Source: Acephala macrosclerotiorum (taxonomy: Eukaryota; Ascomycota; Leotiomycetes; Helotiales; Mollisiaceae). Taken from it: DNA of 64,000 bases. The DNA lies in assembly GCA_014904845.1 (NCBI GenBank), contig MU119383.1:1-64000 (forward strand). Reading direction: 5' to 3'. The position numbers were made by a program, and so were the translations under genes. Of this stretch, positions 23,304 through 34,474 are shown in pieces (within the stretch, counting starts at the first letter, position 1; the number at the start of each line of letters is the position of its first letter). The notes beneath the pieces were generated by a model that was not told the DNA's origin, did no database searches, and worked only from the letters and a program-made list of their open reading frames with translations.

Positions 23304-23687
23304 ATTGGTGGAGCTTGATGGGGCGAGAACATTGAGATGAGAAATGAGCTATTCTGTTTCTGCTTTCCGCTCTGGCTTTAGCATTTTCTGCTGAGCGAGG
23401 AGTTTAGCATTGTTCGCGGTTGATGAGATACCAGATTTGCTTTTCGTGTTAGTTTTGCGTTCTTCACCTCGCCACTACTCGGGTGAGGCTATGATGAGAA
23501 TGTTTAATAGTATAAGATAGTGTGTTGTGTTGTTTATGTATGTTTCGATATGTCTTGATACGAGATGACGGGATGGAATGATGGATGGGTTGGGGATAAA
23601 GGGGAGGAAAGGAAGATACCATCTCGCTGTCGTTATTCCTGTTCGTTACTACGTAGTCTTAGGAATACCAGACTGTACCTACTCTAC
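23304..23687. other. 3' intergenic between convergent genes
   Basis: 384 bp between two convergent stops. It must hold the 3' ends of the acidic-protein and aldolase transcripts; no gene is seen. Confidence 0.6.
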
Positions 23688-24516
23688 TCACCACTTTACC
23701 TCAACTTTCATTTTCTCATTTCCTATACCTCTCTTCACAGCTTCATCAAGAATAGCTGCCGTTGCAGTAGCACCTACCCTTGAGACACCCAAAGCCCTTA
23801 CTCTCAGCAGATCATCCAAAGTCCGCACTCCACCTGCGGCCTTGATATGGACGTTCGGACTAACGTGCTTCTTCATCAATTCCAGGTTTTCAGTCGTCGC
23901 GCCCTTGTAATTGTAATCACCATTCGCCTGCTTCACAAATCCATATCCCGTTGACGTCTTGACGAAGGCAACACCAAGCTCATTACAAATCTCACACAGC
24001 TTGATGATTTCCTTCTCCTCAAGATCTGACATCCATCAGCCTCGCTCCTCCCTAAATTTGTCCCAGACTCCCAAAAGGAAATCAAAACTCACAATCAGTC
24101 TCAAAAATGACCTTCAAAATACTCCCCCTACGCGTAACCGCCTCATTAACCAACCTAATCTCATGCGTGATAAACTCCCATTTTCCACTCAACACCCTAC
24201 CAATATTGACCACCATGTCAATCTCTTTCCCACCTTCCTCCACCGCTCTCACTGCCTCAAAGACTTTCGTTTCCGTGGTAGAATTCCCATGCGGAAAACC
24301 AATTACGGGACAAACGAGGACGGAGGAGCCTTCGAGGAGTTTACGAGCGAAAGGGATGTGGTAGGGTTTGACGCAAGCGGTTGCTACGTTGTACTTTCTG
24401 GCGATGCCGAGACCGGCTTCCACCTCCTTGTCGGTCATGGTGGGGTGGAGGAGGGAGTGGTCGATCATTTTAGAGAGGTCGATGAGGGAGACTTCGAGTG
24501 ATGTTGGACGTGCCAT
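23688..24516 (-). CDS. deoC: deoxyribose-phosphate aldolase (DeoC/DERA)
   Basis: Class I aldolase that splits 2-deoxyribose 5-phosphate into glyceraldehyde 3-phosphate and acetaldehyde in deoxynucleoside breakdown. 253 residues, the usual length, in two exons, 24516-24093 and 24025-23688; the 67 bp intron (GTGAGT..TGTCAG) joins VIFETD-Y-LEEKEI. The TIM-barrel motifs are present: IDHSLLHPTMTDKEV at the start, VIGFPHGNSTTETKV, EIDMVVNIG, the Schiff-base lysine in VAFVKTSTGYG, and the second active-site lysine in VHIKAAGGVRTLDD. No targeting signal, so probably cytosolic. Convergent with the acidic-protein gene. Confidence 0.95.
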
Positions 24517-24989
24517 TTTGGCAAGCCTGATGGCTACAAGAGCTAGTGAGGATGAGGAAGCTTAAATACTTGTTCTCACAACTTTGTACTCATATCTCGT
24601 TGTCAGGTGGTGGTGGTTGTGGTGTTGTTACTGAGGAAGGAGCTACCCCGCTTACCCCGCCATTTGCCGTTTAAGCGCGCCCAACTCCTTGCGAACACTT
24701 CTTTCATAGCTATCTATTCATGCGATGTAATGTTTTCTGCATGGACTTGGAATTTCGAGCATAGTATCATGTGATATCTCCCAATCGATACCAGTAGCTC
24801 TTGTTGAGTTCAAGTGGTTCCTGCCAATCAAGTGCGCGCTTCCCCCGTTCCTTCCTCGCCAATAACCGCCCCTTCCCAAAACGACACGATTCAACTCTTG
24901 CTACTTAAAACCTCGTTCCATTTCCAAAATCCCTTCTTTTCTTCCTCAACACTCATCACCCGCAGCCAACTCTATCTAGATTCAACTCG

Positions 24990-25980
24990 AATCGATCTCA
25001 ATTCCCTTCATGAAGACTGTCAGCACCGTAAGCTTCGGCCTAGGGGCAGGGAAGCCTGTGACTCTGATTCCTGGTTGCGTAATGAAGTTATAAGTAATGG
25101 AAATGCGAGAAGAGGCAGCACGTCGTGACTCTTTAGATGCTAACCCGCCGTTTGCTTATGCTGGTTGGGCATAGGTTAGTGTGAGTATTTTGCAACTGGC
25201 AATTGCAATCTCGACATCCGGTGAAGTGGTGGTGTTGAACAGAGGCGAGTTTGAAAAACTTACGAGAGCTAGTGGATACTAACATGCAAACAGAACCGAG
25301 TATGGAGAACATGAAGAGAGGAAGAACACCGTGAGATAGAGGGACAATGAGACAGACGAGGTAGGTGACGACCTCGCTGGAAGTGTGCACGAGAATACTG
25401 ACGCAGAGGTAGCAGCATCGAATCAAGAAGCGAGAGAGAGGATGGGTGTGTCGTGAATTAGCCTTCGTAAACGCGTCGGGCAATCTGGCTAGCTGATGCA
25501 AGAAATCAAATAAAGTCATTGACATTCCTGCGAATAGAGGTGCAGCATGCTGATGACGGCAGACGCACCAGGGAACAAACTGAAGGAAGCAACTGCGATC
25601 GACGTCAGTGGACGAGCCGAATAATGCTACGGCTCGGCCTGCGATGCCTGCTGACTTCACAGATCAGCCAGCAGAGACCATGTTTAATAACATAGGCTTG
25701 TGCACTGACACGAAGACAGGGAGACAGGTTCTAACAACTAGTTGACAAGAAGAAATGTCGTAACACAGACCGACATGGACATGATAAAGGTGAGTGACAC
25801 CTCTGACCAGATGGTGTAAGTGCAGACAAATTACTGACTCGAAAACAGGATGGTCGACTACTACAAAAACCTGGAACTCTCATTTTGCCGCCCTCTTGCC
25901 GCCTACGTACAGGACATACACAGACACTCTCACCTTGGCACCTCCGTCAACAAAGCATCTCCAACAGGACTAAAGTAGAC
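24990..25980 (+). ncRNA. putative multi-intron transcript without a clear reading frame
   Basis: After a C/T-rich leader, an ATG at 25,011 runs six codons into a good donor (GTAAGC at 25,028). Further splice-like signals follow on the same strand: branch-and-acceptor pairs at about 25,277-25,293 (ATACTAAC..AAACAG), 25,729-25,769 (TTCTAAC..ACACAG) and 25,831-25,848 (TACTGAC..AAACAG), and donors at 25,331 (GTGAGA) and 25,790 (GTGAGT). Joining the exons in the obvious ways gives stops within a dozen codons, although the last segment holds a 43-codon frame (MVDYYKNLELSFC..). This could be a spliced non-coding RNA, for example a small-RNA host gene, or a small-protein gene whose exons I have not joined correctly. 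The transcript limits are guesses. Confidence 0.3.
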
Positions 25981-26252
25981 ACTCATCGCCATAGTATTCG
26001 GTCAATTTAATATGAGCTGCGAATCTGCCAGTTGAATTGAAACCCAGAAACAGAACAAAAATATGCAGTGAAGGTCAGATTTCGGTTCCGCATGCACCCC
26101 AAAAACTTGTGCTAACACTCGACAGTTGAACCGGCTCGAAGAGCCTTCATCCTCCTACAATTTATATTTACTGTCGACCATCTTCGCCTCCACTTCGGCT
26201 GAAAGCCACCCAAATTTAGCCCCCATTCAAGTTGCAGAGACGAACCCTGTAC

Positions 26253-27705
26253 TCAGTCGAACCCATGACCATAAAAACACTGGTCATTTTCACACCTGCG
26301 TCCTTTCTTGACAGTGTAGCACATACCCATACGGGCGATGCACCACATTGCATCGTAGTGCTTGGAGGACAACGGCCTCTTCCAGTCATGGTTCCGTTTG
26401 CACCCGCTTTGGACACAGTCTGCACGCAGGTAGTGCCAACTGCACAAGTTCTGCTTCTTTAACTCGTTGATCAAGTCTTCGCTGACACTCAAAGGTTTGT
26501 CGATACGCTTGCCGGCGGCATTGTAGAGTATAGGCCTCAATCTGTCGCAATTCGCGACTGGTAGACCCGGAGCGTTCGTTCCATTTGATGGTGCTATGGT
26601 CTTCGTCGCAACTGTGTGGGATAATTGGATGGCACTCACATCTGCGTACGACTTCGGAGACTGCACAGTACCATTACACATAAACAAACGCTCGAAACAT
26701 TTCGTCGTTTGGAAACCAAGACCGCCAACATCGGCTCGTACCTCTCCGGAAGCAATCAAACTGATTCTCGACGACGAGCTATCCTGCGCAGCATACTGTC
26801 TCAGCACAGGAACATATCCTGCATCGTGGCAGCAGGCAAGGAGGATGTGTTCGCACAGAGGATTGGCAATGTGATGAGCGAGAACCTCTATCTCAAAAAT
26901 CAGTTTCAGTCTTTTAAGGGGGAACTAGAGAGTAACCTCGAAGTTTGTTGTCAGCTTCTTCTTTTCCCGGACCGACATCCACAAAGTCAGTCAAGGGAAA
27001 ACGTCTGGTGAAGCCACACCAAAAGTCAGCGATAGTAGTGATTGATGAAACTTTGTTGTCACGGACACAAGCTTGCGCCAATCCACGTTGATTCGCGTAA
27101 GCTTTCACCATAACATGGACTTTGCTGGCGTCTTTGACTGATCCGAGAGATTGGAGATACTCTCTGACTTTTGCCACAAATTCCCCAGCAGCAGTCTCAC
27201 CACCTGCTGCACCACGAACAAGAAGCTCGTTGCGAAACTACTCCGGGGCTCATTAGCTCAAAGATACTCGTCGAGGTGGATCTCAACTTACCATATAAAT
27301 GTCCGCATCGGCATCGATCAAAACAAGCACAAATCGTGCCTGCTCCTATGGACAGATTCAGTCGGAGTATTCGTCGTATGGAGACGAGACCTTGCATACC
27401 ACACCTGAAAGGTTTTGACGAAGTATCTCAGCCTTGCCCTGCAAACCCCGTCGAATTTCTCTCTCAGCTTCCAAATCAGCACTCAGCGTCGATACCTCTT
27501 TTGCTCGATCTTGGGTAACCGTTTCCAGTCGAGCAGTAACGTCATCTAACTTGTTGAGAATTTCCTGTACGCGAAGTGAGCACGAGACTGGTTCGACCCT
27601 GCGTCACAAAGATCGTACCTCGATGAAGACTCGCCGCTGAGTCTCTACGCTCTCGAAATCCTTCAACCGACTTCGATAATTCTCGCGACCGTTAACGACT
27701 TCCAT
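26253..27705 (-). CDS. CCCH zinc-finger protein with N-terminal NYN-like (DUF7923-type) domain
   Basis: 413 residues in five exons: 27705-27619, 27564-27400, 27345-27292, 27237-26937 and 26887-26253, all introns 49-54 bp. The order is: a coiled coil (residues about 1-85), a Rossmann/PIN-like domain opening with ARFVLVLIDADADIYM, then GGETAAGEFVAKVREYL, ADFWCGFTRRFPLTDFVDVG, GKEEADNKL and HILLACCHDAGYVPVL, and two C-terminal zinc fingers of form C-x8-C-x4-C-x3-H (CSWHYLRADCVQSGCKRNH and CYTVKKGRRCENDQCFYGH). This layout is known in fungal CCCH proteins of unknown role; RNA binding or processing is inferred from the fingers and the NYN-like fold. The 18-codon third exon carries the key acidic motif. 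Confidence 0.85.
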
Positions 27706-28390
27706 CGTTCCTTCCACCGTTGGAAACAAGTGATAATAGGCATGGAGGACAGAAAGGAAATATCGCCAGCAAAATAGTAGAACATCTTAGACATGATGGT
27801 CACACAACATGCGGCCAAGGCAAACGACGTGGAACCAATGAGCTAACCGCTGCTGCATGAAACCTAAACCAACAAAGAAAGTTGGGTCGTGGGCTGATTA
27901 TTGGGCGCCACGGAGGCTTCATAGGCGCGGCAAGCTGCAACGGATCGCGTACTGCTAATTCGTGGGGTATCGACCTTTGGTCTCAAGGACGCATGAGCAC
28001 GGGAAGCTCCATATTGAAAAGTTGATACGAATAGGAAAAAGCGCGATGAGTGCTTGATAGAATTCTTGATGATGGCTGGATCTGAAGAAGGCCTCTTAGT
28101 TTGGGAAAGTCGTCGCATGTTGATTTGTTGACCCCTTTCCAAAAGGGAAAGAAACTGGTAAGGGCCCAATGTAGCAAAATATGCATCAACTCCGTGATAA
28201 ATAAATTCAACCGCATAGAAGTAAATTCCACCCAACTTGTCACTGCTGAAACATAAATCAAGAGTCCGATGAGAGAGGTTAATTAGAATTCCAAGAACGC
28301 AACAAAATAAGCTAATGAAAGTACGCCCAAATTGCCATATAAACTCGACTCAAACTCCTGCCGTGAGCGCTAGCCCAGCAGCACCCCTCA
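27706..28390. other. intergenic, no gene seen
   Basis: 685 bp upstream of the zinc-finger gene and downstream of the NmrA-like gene. Two overlapping minus-strand frames of 92 and 123 codons lack motifs and splice context and look like chance. Confidence 0.45.
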
Positions 28391-29302
28391 TCACAAATCT
28401 TTCTTCCTCCACCTATTCCCAAACAAAGCAGGCATCTTGCCCATCCACTGACTCCCATCCACCCCCCTCTCAGCCTCCCCAACGCACCAAGAAGCCAACT
28501 CCCTCTTCTCCATTCTCATCACCCACCCTCCTTTCCCCACCATCCCCACATTCGCTTCCCCATCGTCTAGTCCATCAGCTAACCACGCGACTCGGAAGTT
28601 CGTCCATGGAAGTCCTTTTCCTTCGTTTTGGAATGCGGCAGCGATGCGGTGGAGTTCGGTGTAGGCGCCGTTAGCGAAGAGGTAGACGGTCCAGACTAGG
28701 AGGGTGGCAGTTAGGGAGTGGGTGTCTGTGGGTTGGGTGACTGGGAGGGTTAGTATTTGATTTACGGAAAGAGAAGGGAAGGAAATAAAAGGGGGTTGGG
28801 TAAAGAGGAAATGGGTGAGAAGTCTAAGGTCTGAAAGCTGCCTGGGAATTCGTGATATAGGAAGACTGAAGAGAGAGACAAAGGAGGGCTGGTTACTGGA
28901 GATTGTGTTTAAGGCCAATATTTGAGGGGGATGAGGGACGGTTTGGAGGTGTTTGAGTAAAGCGGTGTAGAATGTTGAGAGTTCGGTTCCTCTGTGCCAG
29001 GGTGAGGTTGGTCCTAATAATGAAATTATAGTGTCGGTTCCTGGTAAGAGAGCGAAAAAGATGGAGGTATCTTCCAGTGAGCCTTTGACGATCTAAAAAG
29101 AGATCAGCTTAATTTGCTTCAAGAACGCTGAATGAGTAGGTACTTTAATATTCGAATGAGAAGCTAGATCTTGGGGGATCTTTTGAGGTGATCGGGCGTA
29201 GACCGTCACGTGGTGGCCTCGGTTGAGGGCTAATTTCAATGTCAACAGACCTGAGGGTCCTGTCCCTCCTAATAGGATGATATTCTTTTTTGGCGTTGCC
29301 AT
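28391..29302 (-). CDS. NmrA-like NAD(P)-binding protein
   Basis: Short Rossmann-fold protein, 234 residues in my preferred model with exons 29302-29144, 29092-28897 and 28740-28391. The dinucleotide-binding loop is clear near the start (IILLGGTGPSGLLTLKLAL, a GGTGxxG motif). The second intron (156 bp) is inferred: without it the frame stays open but inserts a Pro/Phe/Ser-rich stretch, whereas removing GTAACC..TACTAACCCTCCCAG gives ILALNTIS-ITQPTDTHSLTAT, close to the pattern in related fungal proteins. The C-terminal part has GAYTELHRIAAAF and GLPWTNFRVAWLADG. The family includes NmrA-type redox sensors and reductases; no substrate can be assigned. Confidence 0.75.
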
Positions 29303-30236
29303 GATTCTCGACCAGCTTCGACGCCCTGAACTTGAGAGTTTAAGATGTAGATGTGTGGGATGATGCTGCTTTTGTGCAAACGCGGGGTTTGAGGCCGACT
29401 GATAATCGCTTGATGTTTGGTCAGACTGCTGATTCGATGAAAAATAAATATCTTTTGACTTCGTACAGTGTGTGTTCAGATTGAGAAGATGGAAAGAAAT
29501 ATTCGTAGTTGTAACGACTAAACAATGTCTTATAGCGCGGTATATGCAGGTGCGGGAGTTGATGCGGAGAAAAAGTTACGGGATGCGGGGGACAAACTGC
29601 GGAATCAGGAAGTTCTCGACCGCATTCCGAACCTCTCGAACTTCGTGCAAATTGCGCAACACTAAGCCAGCTCGTATGTTTGGTATTGGATCCCTCTTTA
29701 TCGACCATCTCAATGTCCAGTCAGCAAAGAAAATGACGCCATATTAAATGCAAAATCACTGCCCAGCCCAGCATGTCTCCAAAGTCCCGAAGGGCTGGGA
29801 AATTGAGGATATAGACTTTGAAGCCTGCTAGTCTCCCACTACCTTTTCACCCAGGCTTCTGTTCCTATGGGATGAAAAAGACTTCTGGAATGAGGACAAT
29901 CCCAGTAACCCGGAAAGCAGATGCAGTATATAATCGGACAAATTTAGCAAGATATTGTAGAAGACTGCAATGCACGAAGCAGGGGGAAATATGCTCGAAC
30001 TGTCGAGATGTTAATAAATCCCATAACACAAATTTTAATCATAAATAGCAAGGAGATAGGAAGAAGTCATCGCGAGACTAAGATTCACGATTTTTATGCC
30101 AGTCTATCAACCATCTAAGCAAGCTTTCCGACCAAGCATGCTGCATGCAGATACCGCCATCCATCCCAAACGCCATTGTTTATTCGCCTCAAATAGCAAG
30201 ATCTCGCCCAGATCCAGTCATCGTCCTCCGCTGATC
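29303..30236. other. intergenic, no gene seen
   Basis: About 930 bp with only short unsupported frames. The part from about 29,900 to 30,060 is AT-richer. No RNA gene or repeat is recognisable. Confidence 0.5.
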
Positions 30237-31589
30237 TCAAGTCCACTTCTGTACAGCAGTTCCACCTCGCTTGAACTCTGCCACTTCACCCAGAGCCAAT
30301 GTTCGGTCCGTGTGGTCCTTATTAGGGAAGGTGGTAGCTAAAACCCAAGGTCTGGCGCTACTGCTTGGATATGCTCTGTCAATGAAGGTATAGACATCGC
30401 CGATTGTGTGGGTGGTGTTGAATCTAGCTGGAAGTCTTGTTCCATTGGCGAGCTGGAGACGGAGAGAAACAGTTGGTTGCGAGGAGTCAACATTTGGCTC
30501 TGGTGCTGAGGTAGAGGATGAGGCGGCAGGTGCAGCGGCTGGAGCAGCTTCTGCAGTCGTGCTCGATCCTCCAGGTGTAGGGCTTCCCAAACGTTGACCA
30601 GAGCCTGAGAATGGCTTGTAGACCTTCGGTGGGGCTTTGTACGCATCGTCGTGCTTGATGAGTTGGACATCAACTGGTTGATCGGGTCGAACGCCCATGA
30701 GGTGGAGTGGAGCACGTCCTTGTCGGATCATTTGCAGGTCAGCTGCATTTTGGGGATCATCGAATCTGCGAAGTGGCCCATCCTCGATACTGAAACCATC
30801 TTCCCAGAGGTGTAAGATTCGGGTTTGGGTTGGTCCTGGGTCTGCAGCTTGTGGGTGAGGATCGGGGATGGTTTGGGATGGGGTGTCGTCGCCGCCGAGG
30901 GTTTGGCCACTTCCACGGAATCGGGATGGTGGGGCTGATGAAGAGGACTCTCCGCCTGGTCTTTGAGCATTTCTACGCAATGTTAGCAGCCACCATACTC
31001 TAGAAATGCAATCTACTTACGCTCTAGCCTTCTTGAGAATGTCATTCACAACCTTACGGGGGTCGTTGCGATTCGATGATGGATCTTGTACGGCCAAACC
31101 TGACTTCTCACCTCCAGCAAATAAGTCTCTCGGTTGCTCATCCGGCTCGAAGTCCTCATCGTCGGAATCATCATCGTCGTCTTGTGCATGACCATGGCCG
31201 GCATGAGGACCAGAGCTTTGACCTAAAGATCCAAGTGTAGCAATGCCTCCTCTCTTCTTTGGGGGTGCGCTCGAGCTTGCGACCGTGGGAATCGATTGGG
31301 GAGCAGGTCTGCCATCTAGAGTTCGTGGTCCAGTGTATGCTTCTGTCTCTTGCGGATCGTCCTCGCCACCTTGTGCTTCTGCAGTTCCCTCCTCCATCGC
31401 GGTGAAGTACTCGGCAGCCGCGCCGCCCAAATCCCATCGATTTGCGGATAGGTATTGCTCGGCCTATGGATTAATCAGTATTGCGCAATGTGTTCTGAAA
31501 GGACGTGAAAGGCTTACATCTGGTGGGGAGGCACCAGTGAGCTCAACGAATTGGCTGATGAGTCCGTCGTGACTTTGGTCGTCTGCCAT
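30237..31589 (-). CDS. SHP1: Cdc48 cofactor p47/Shp1 (UBA-SEP-UBX protein)
   Basis: Adaptor that links the Cdc48/p97 ATPase to ubiquitinated substrates and membrane fusion or protein-phosphatase regulation. 416 residues in three exons, 31589-31518, 31463-31021 and 30972-30237 (introns 54 and 48 bp). Domain order is standard: N-terminal UBA-like (HDGLISQFVELTGASPPDAE, then YLSANRWDLGGAAAEYF), an acidic linker with DDDDDSDDEDF, the SEP domain (RILHLWEDGFSIEDGPLRRF and QGRAPLHLMGV) at about residues 225-280, and a C-terminal UBX domain (VSLRLQLANGTRLPARFN, GDVYTFIDRAYP, WVLATTFPNKD). Divergent from MIM1 with 305 bp between starts. Confidence 0.95.
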
Positions 31590-31894
31590 GATGAAATTAT
31601 CAGATTTTGAGGATCTGATGTCTTTGCGAAGTATGCGCTTCACCTAGAAAACGGAGAAAGTTGAAGGTATGGAAGCTTGTTTGTGAATTTGGAGAGCTCG
31701 AGGCAGCTTCAGGAATCGTCACCCCGCGTTGTACGCTAGTGGGCTAACTTAGTTCCGAAGCTCTAGCCTCGGAACATCCCATGAATACCAAAAGCGTCAC
31801 CTTGGCCTATTTTGTACAACCAGAAACCCAGGGAACGACAATACTTGGTCTGCGTGCTGCGGATCTTTCCTACTTGGCAAAGCGACTATTCATC
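31590..31894. promoter_or_regulatory. divergent promoter, SHP1 / MIM1
   Basis: 305 bp between outward-facing start codons. An in-frame ATG 114 bases upstream of the MIM1 start (31,781) lies in it. Its extension has no family match, so I treat that part as leader. Confidence 0.5.
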
Positions 31895-32422
31895 ATGTCT
31901 TCAGACGCTGAGATGGTCCCTTTGTCCGAATCCTCAATGACGATTCCTTCCGACTCTGAGCAGTACTCCGGCAACGATGACATCTCTCCTTCACCACCTT
32001 CCTCGTCAGACTCTCCTCGAATGATACTATACAAACCGCCTACGATATGGGGCATCGTCAGAGGAGCTGCTATCAATCTGCTATTGCCATTCATCAACGG
32101 ACTGATGTTGGGATTTGGAGAGCTGTTTGCTCATGAAGCTGCCTTTCGACTAGGCTGGGGAGGCACGAAGGTACGAAATGCTTTCATTCTGTCACAGTTT
32201 CTTAAGCCCCAGGCAGATGCATTCGATGGCACTGGGTTTAGTTCAGTTCTAAGCATTTTCAAAAGACTATATTATAAGCTGGCAGAAAGCTAACTTGAGC
32301 CTCAGGTATTCCCATCTTCAAGAGCTTCACACTCAGTAGGACCTGGAATCGAATTACGAGATTATCCGATGGAGCGCAGAAGGAGAGATGGGCAGTTGGA
32401 CGATTTGACGAGCATGGAGTAA
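31895..32422 (+). CDS. MIM1: mitochondrial outer-membrane insertase subunit Mim1
   Basis: Small single-pass outer-membrane protein that helps insert alpha-helical proteins and assemble the TOM complex. 130 residues in two exons, 31895-32170 and 32306-32422; the 135 bp intron ends GCTAACTTGAGCCTCAG. The hallmark is the transmembrane segment with stacked glycines, WGIVRGAAINLLLPFINGLM then LGFGELFAHEAAFRLGWGGTK (about residues 50-92). The second exon (VFPSSRASHSVGPGIELRD) completes the C-terminal tail; without splicing the frame reads an unrelated 40-residue tail. The N-terminus is acidic and Ser-rich, as usual. The start MSSDAEM is preferred over an upstream in-frame ATG. Confidence 0.9.
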
Positions 32423-32857
32423 GCAGAGAGTTTGGAATTGCACATACCAAGGCGTTAGGGAGTTGTACAATAAAGTGTTTGCATTTCAACTGGAGGCGGC
32501 CTATTCCAGAGGCTTGGGGACATGATGCACAAAGACAATGGAAGCATATTGAAGACAGAAAGCTCAGTGGGATCCTGGTTGTCTGGGAAAGTTGTAATAA
32601 AATATTGAATAAAACATATACCGATCATCCAAAAGTTCTTCTCAAGAAATTTAAGCGATCACTATTGTGAAACTTAAAATTTCTGGTTCAACTCAAGCTT
32701 CACTAGCTTGTGGTTCTTCATCAGCCGGTGTGGGCTTGATATTTGGCGTTTTGGTGATCACGCCAGTACTGTACAAGTTATGCAACAAGGATTCGCGATT
32801 GTGCATCGCTGGTCTCCAAAAATATTTTGCGCTGCCGGATACCTTCAGCAGCGCAAC

Positions 32858-34474
32858 ATGATTCCCAGCAGAGGCCTTCGTTGGTCTAGCCAGGCCATTG
32901 GCATTGGTCGGCGGCGTCTTGATCCCTTTTCTGCTCGACAGGTAAACCTTCAGTCCTCGTAGTGTCGCAGAATACTGATTTCCCTCCAGTTCTCTTCTTC
33001 TGTACATCATGGGCCTATTCGAGCCAGTCCTCTCCTTTCCAAGAACCTTACTTCTCTTCGCACAACCTGTACACCTTCGCGGACGAGCAGCATAATACTA
33101 AATGGCGTTGGAGTCCGGCTTGCATCCACCACTCCTGCCCCGATCACACCTCCCCCAACAACCCCCATAGCCACTCCTGCGGAAGCGGTAAGCTCTTCTG
33201 CAGCCTCGACACCGATAACAGAATATACCCCATCCCTCGATGGCGCAATGGAGTTTGGCACTGAGTCTCTATACAATATGCCAGAGGGCATTGGGTACCT
33301 GAAGGCGCTAGGTCTGGAGTACGGGTTTGGGCCAACGGCATTGATGGAATGGACCCTCGAACACATCCACATTTATGCTGGCACACCATGGTGGGTTTCA
33401 ATAGCTCTGACAGCAATTGTTGCTCGAGCTATACTCTTCAAACCATACGTCAATGCAGCCGAAAATTCCGCCCGAATGGCTGCGATTATGCCACTCACTA
33501 CCCCAATTACTGCCCAAATGCAAGCTGCGTCGAGAATGGGTGACACGGATTTGGCAATGCAGATGCGAGGCGAGCTTCAAAGACTTCATAAACGGGCTGG
33601 CGTCAAGGTCTACAAGAGTTTTATACCGATGTTGCAAGTAATAGCTGGATATGGAACATTCGTCCTCTTGAGGGCTATGTCGAGGCTGCCAGTGCCGGGA
33701 TTGGAGACTGGCGGTATCTTATGGTTCCAGAATTTGACCATTCCTGACCCTACCTTGGCCATTCCGATAGCCACAGCTGGTGTTCTGCACTGGGTCTTGA
33801 GGGTAAGTCCAAGTTCAAGTCCAATCTGCTCTATGTTCAACAACCAATAACTTGAATAGAAAGGAGGCGAAACCGGCGTGTCAAACATGCAACCCGAAGT
33901 TCTCAAAGCTATGATGTGGGGTCTACCTCTACTCAGCTTCGTCTTCACCTTCTGGCTGCCTGCTGCTCTGCAGTGGTCATTCTTCGTGGCCGGTCTCTGC
34001 TCCTTCGCCCAGGCTACCGCCCTACGACAACCATGGTTCCGCAACTATTTCAACATGTCCCCTTTGCCCAAGCCAAAAGGCCCAGATGATACACCGACTC
34101 CATACCAGGGCAAACTGAAGATTGCCGCTAAGCCGGTCCTTTCGCAAGCCGAGTTGAACTCACGATTCCAAGGCGCGCAAGCCACTGCTCCGCAATCCCA
34201 AACTATTGAGAAGATCAAGAAGATGAGCCCGCCAAAGAGTGCGATTAGCAAAATGGTAGGCCAGATCACTACTCCAGTATCCGAGATCCGAGATGCGGGC
34301 AAGGGAATGTGGCAAAAAGCGGAGGATTACATGGAGACTAGGAAGGAGAGGGACGATGTGCTAGCGCAGAGAAAGTATGAGGAGAAGAGGCAGAAGGAAG
34401 AGAAGGATAGGAGACGAGAGCTAGAGCGCCAAAAGAGGGTTGAGTGGAGAGTGAAAAAACGTCAGGGCTTGTAG
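32858..34474 (+). CDS. OXA1: mitochondrial inner-membrane insertase Oxa1 (YidC/Oxa1/Alb3 family)
   Basis: Inserts mitochondrially made and some imported proteins into the inner membrane. 503 residues in three exons, 32858-32941, 32990-33802 and 33860-34474, introns 48 and 57 bp. The first exon is an Arg-rich presequence (MIPSRGLRWSSQAIGIGRRR). The insertase core follows: TPWWVSIALTAIVARAILFK (TM), the helical hairpin QMRGELQRLHKRAGVKVYKS, FIPMLQVIAGYGTFVLLRAM, then PDPTLAIPIATAGVLHWVLR and the exon-3 segments PLLSFVFTFWLPAALQWSFF. The C-terminal about 110 residues are highly charged (ETRKERDDVLAQRKYEEKRQ), as expected for the matrix ribosome-binding tail. Confidence 0.95.

Noticed and set aside
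25133..25660. 175-codon minus-strand frame with hydrophobic stretches
   Set aside because: Cys/His/Ser-rich composition of a chance frame, and it lies opposite plus-strand splice signals.
28391..28918. Reading the NmrA-like gene straight through the Pro/Phe-rich stretch
   Set aside because: A clean donor, branch site and acceptor remove the stretch in frame and give a better family match. Kept as an alternative in the findings.
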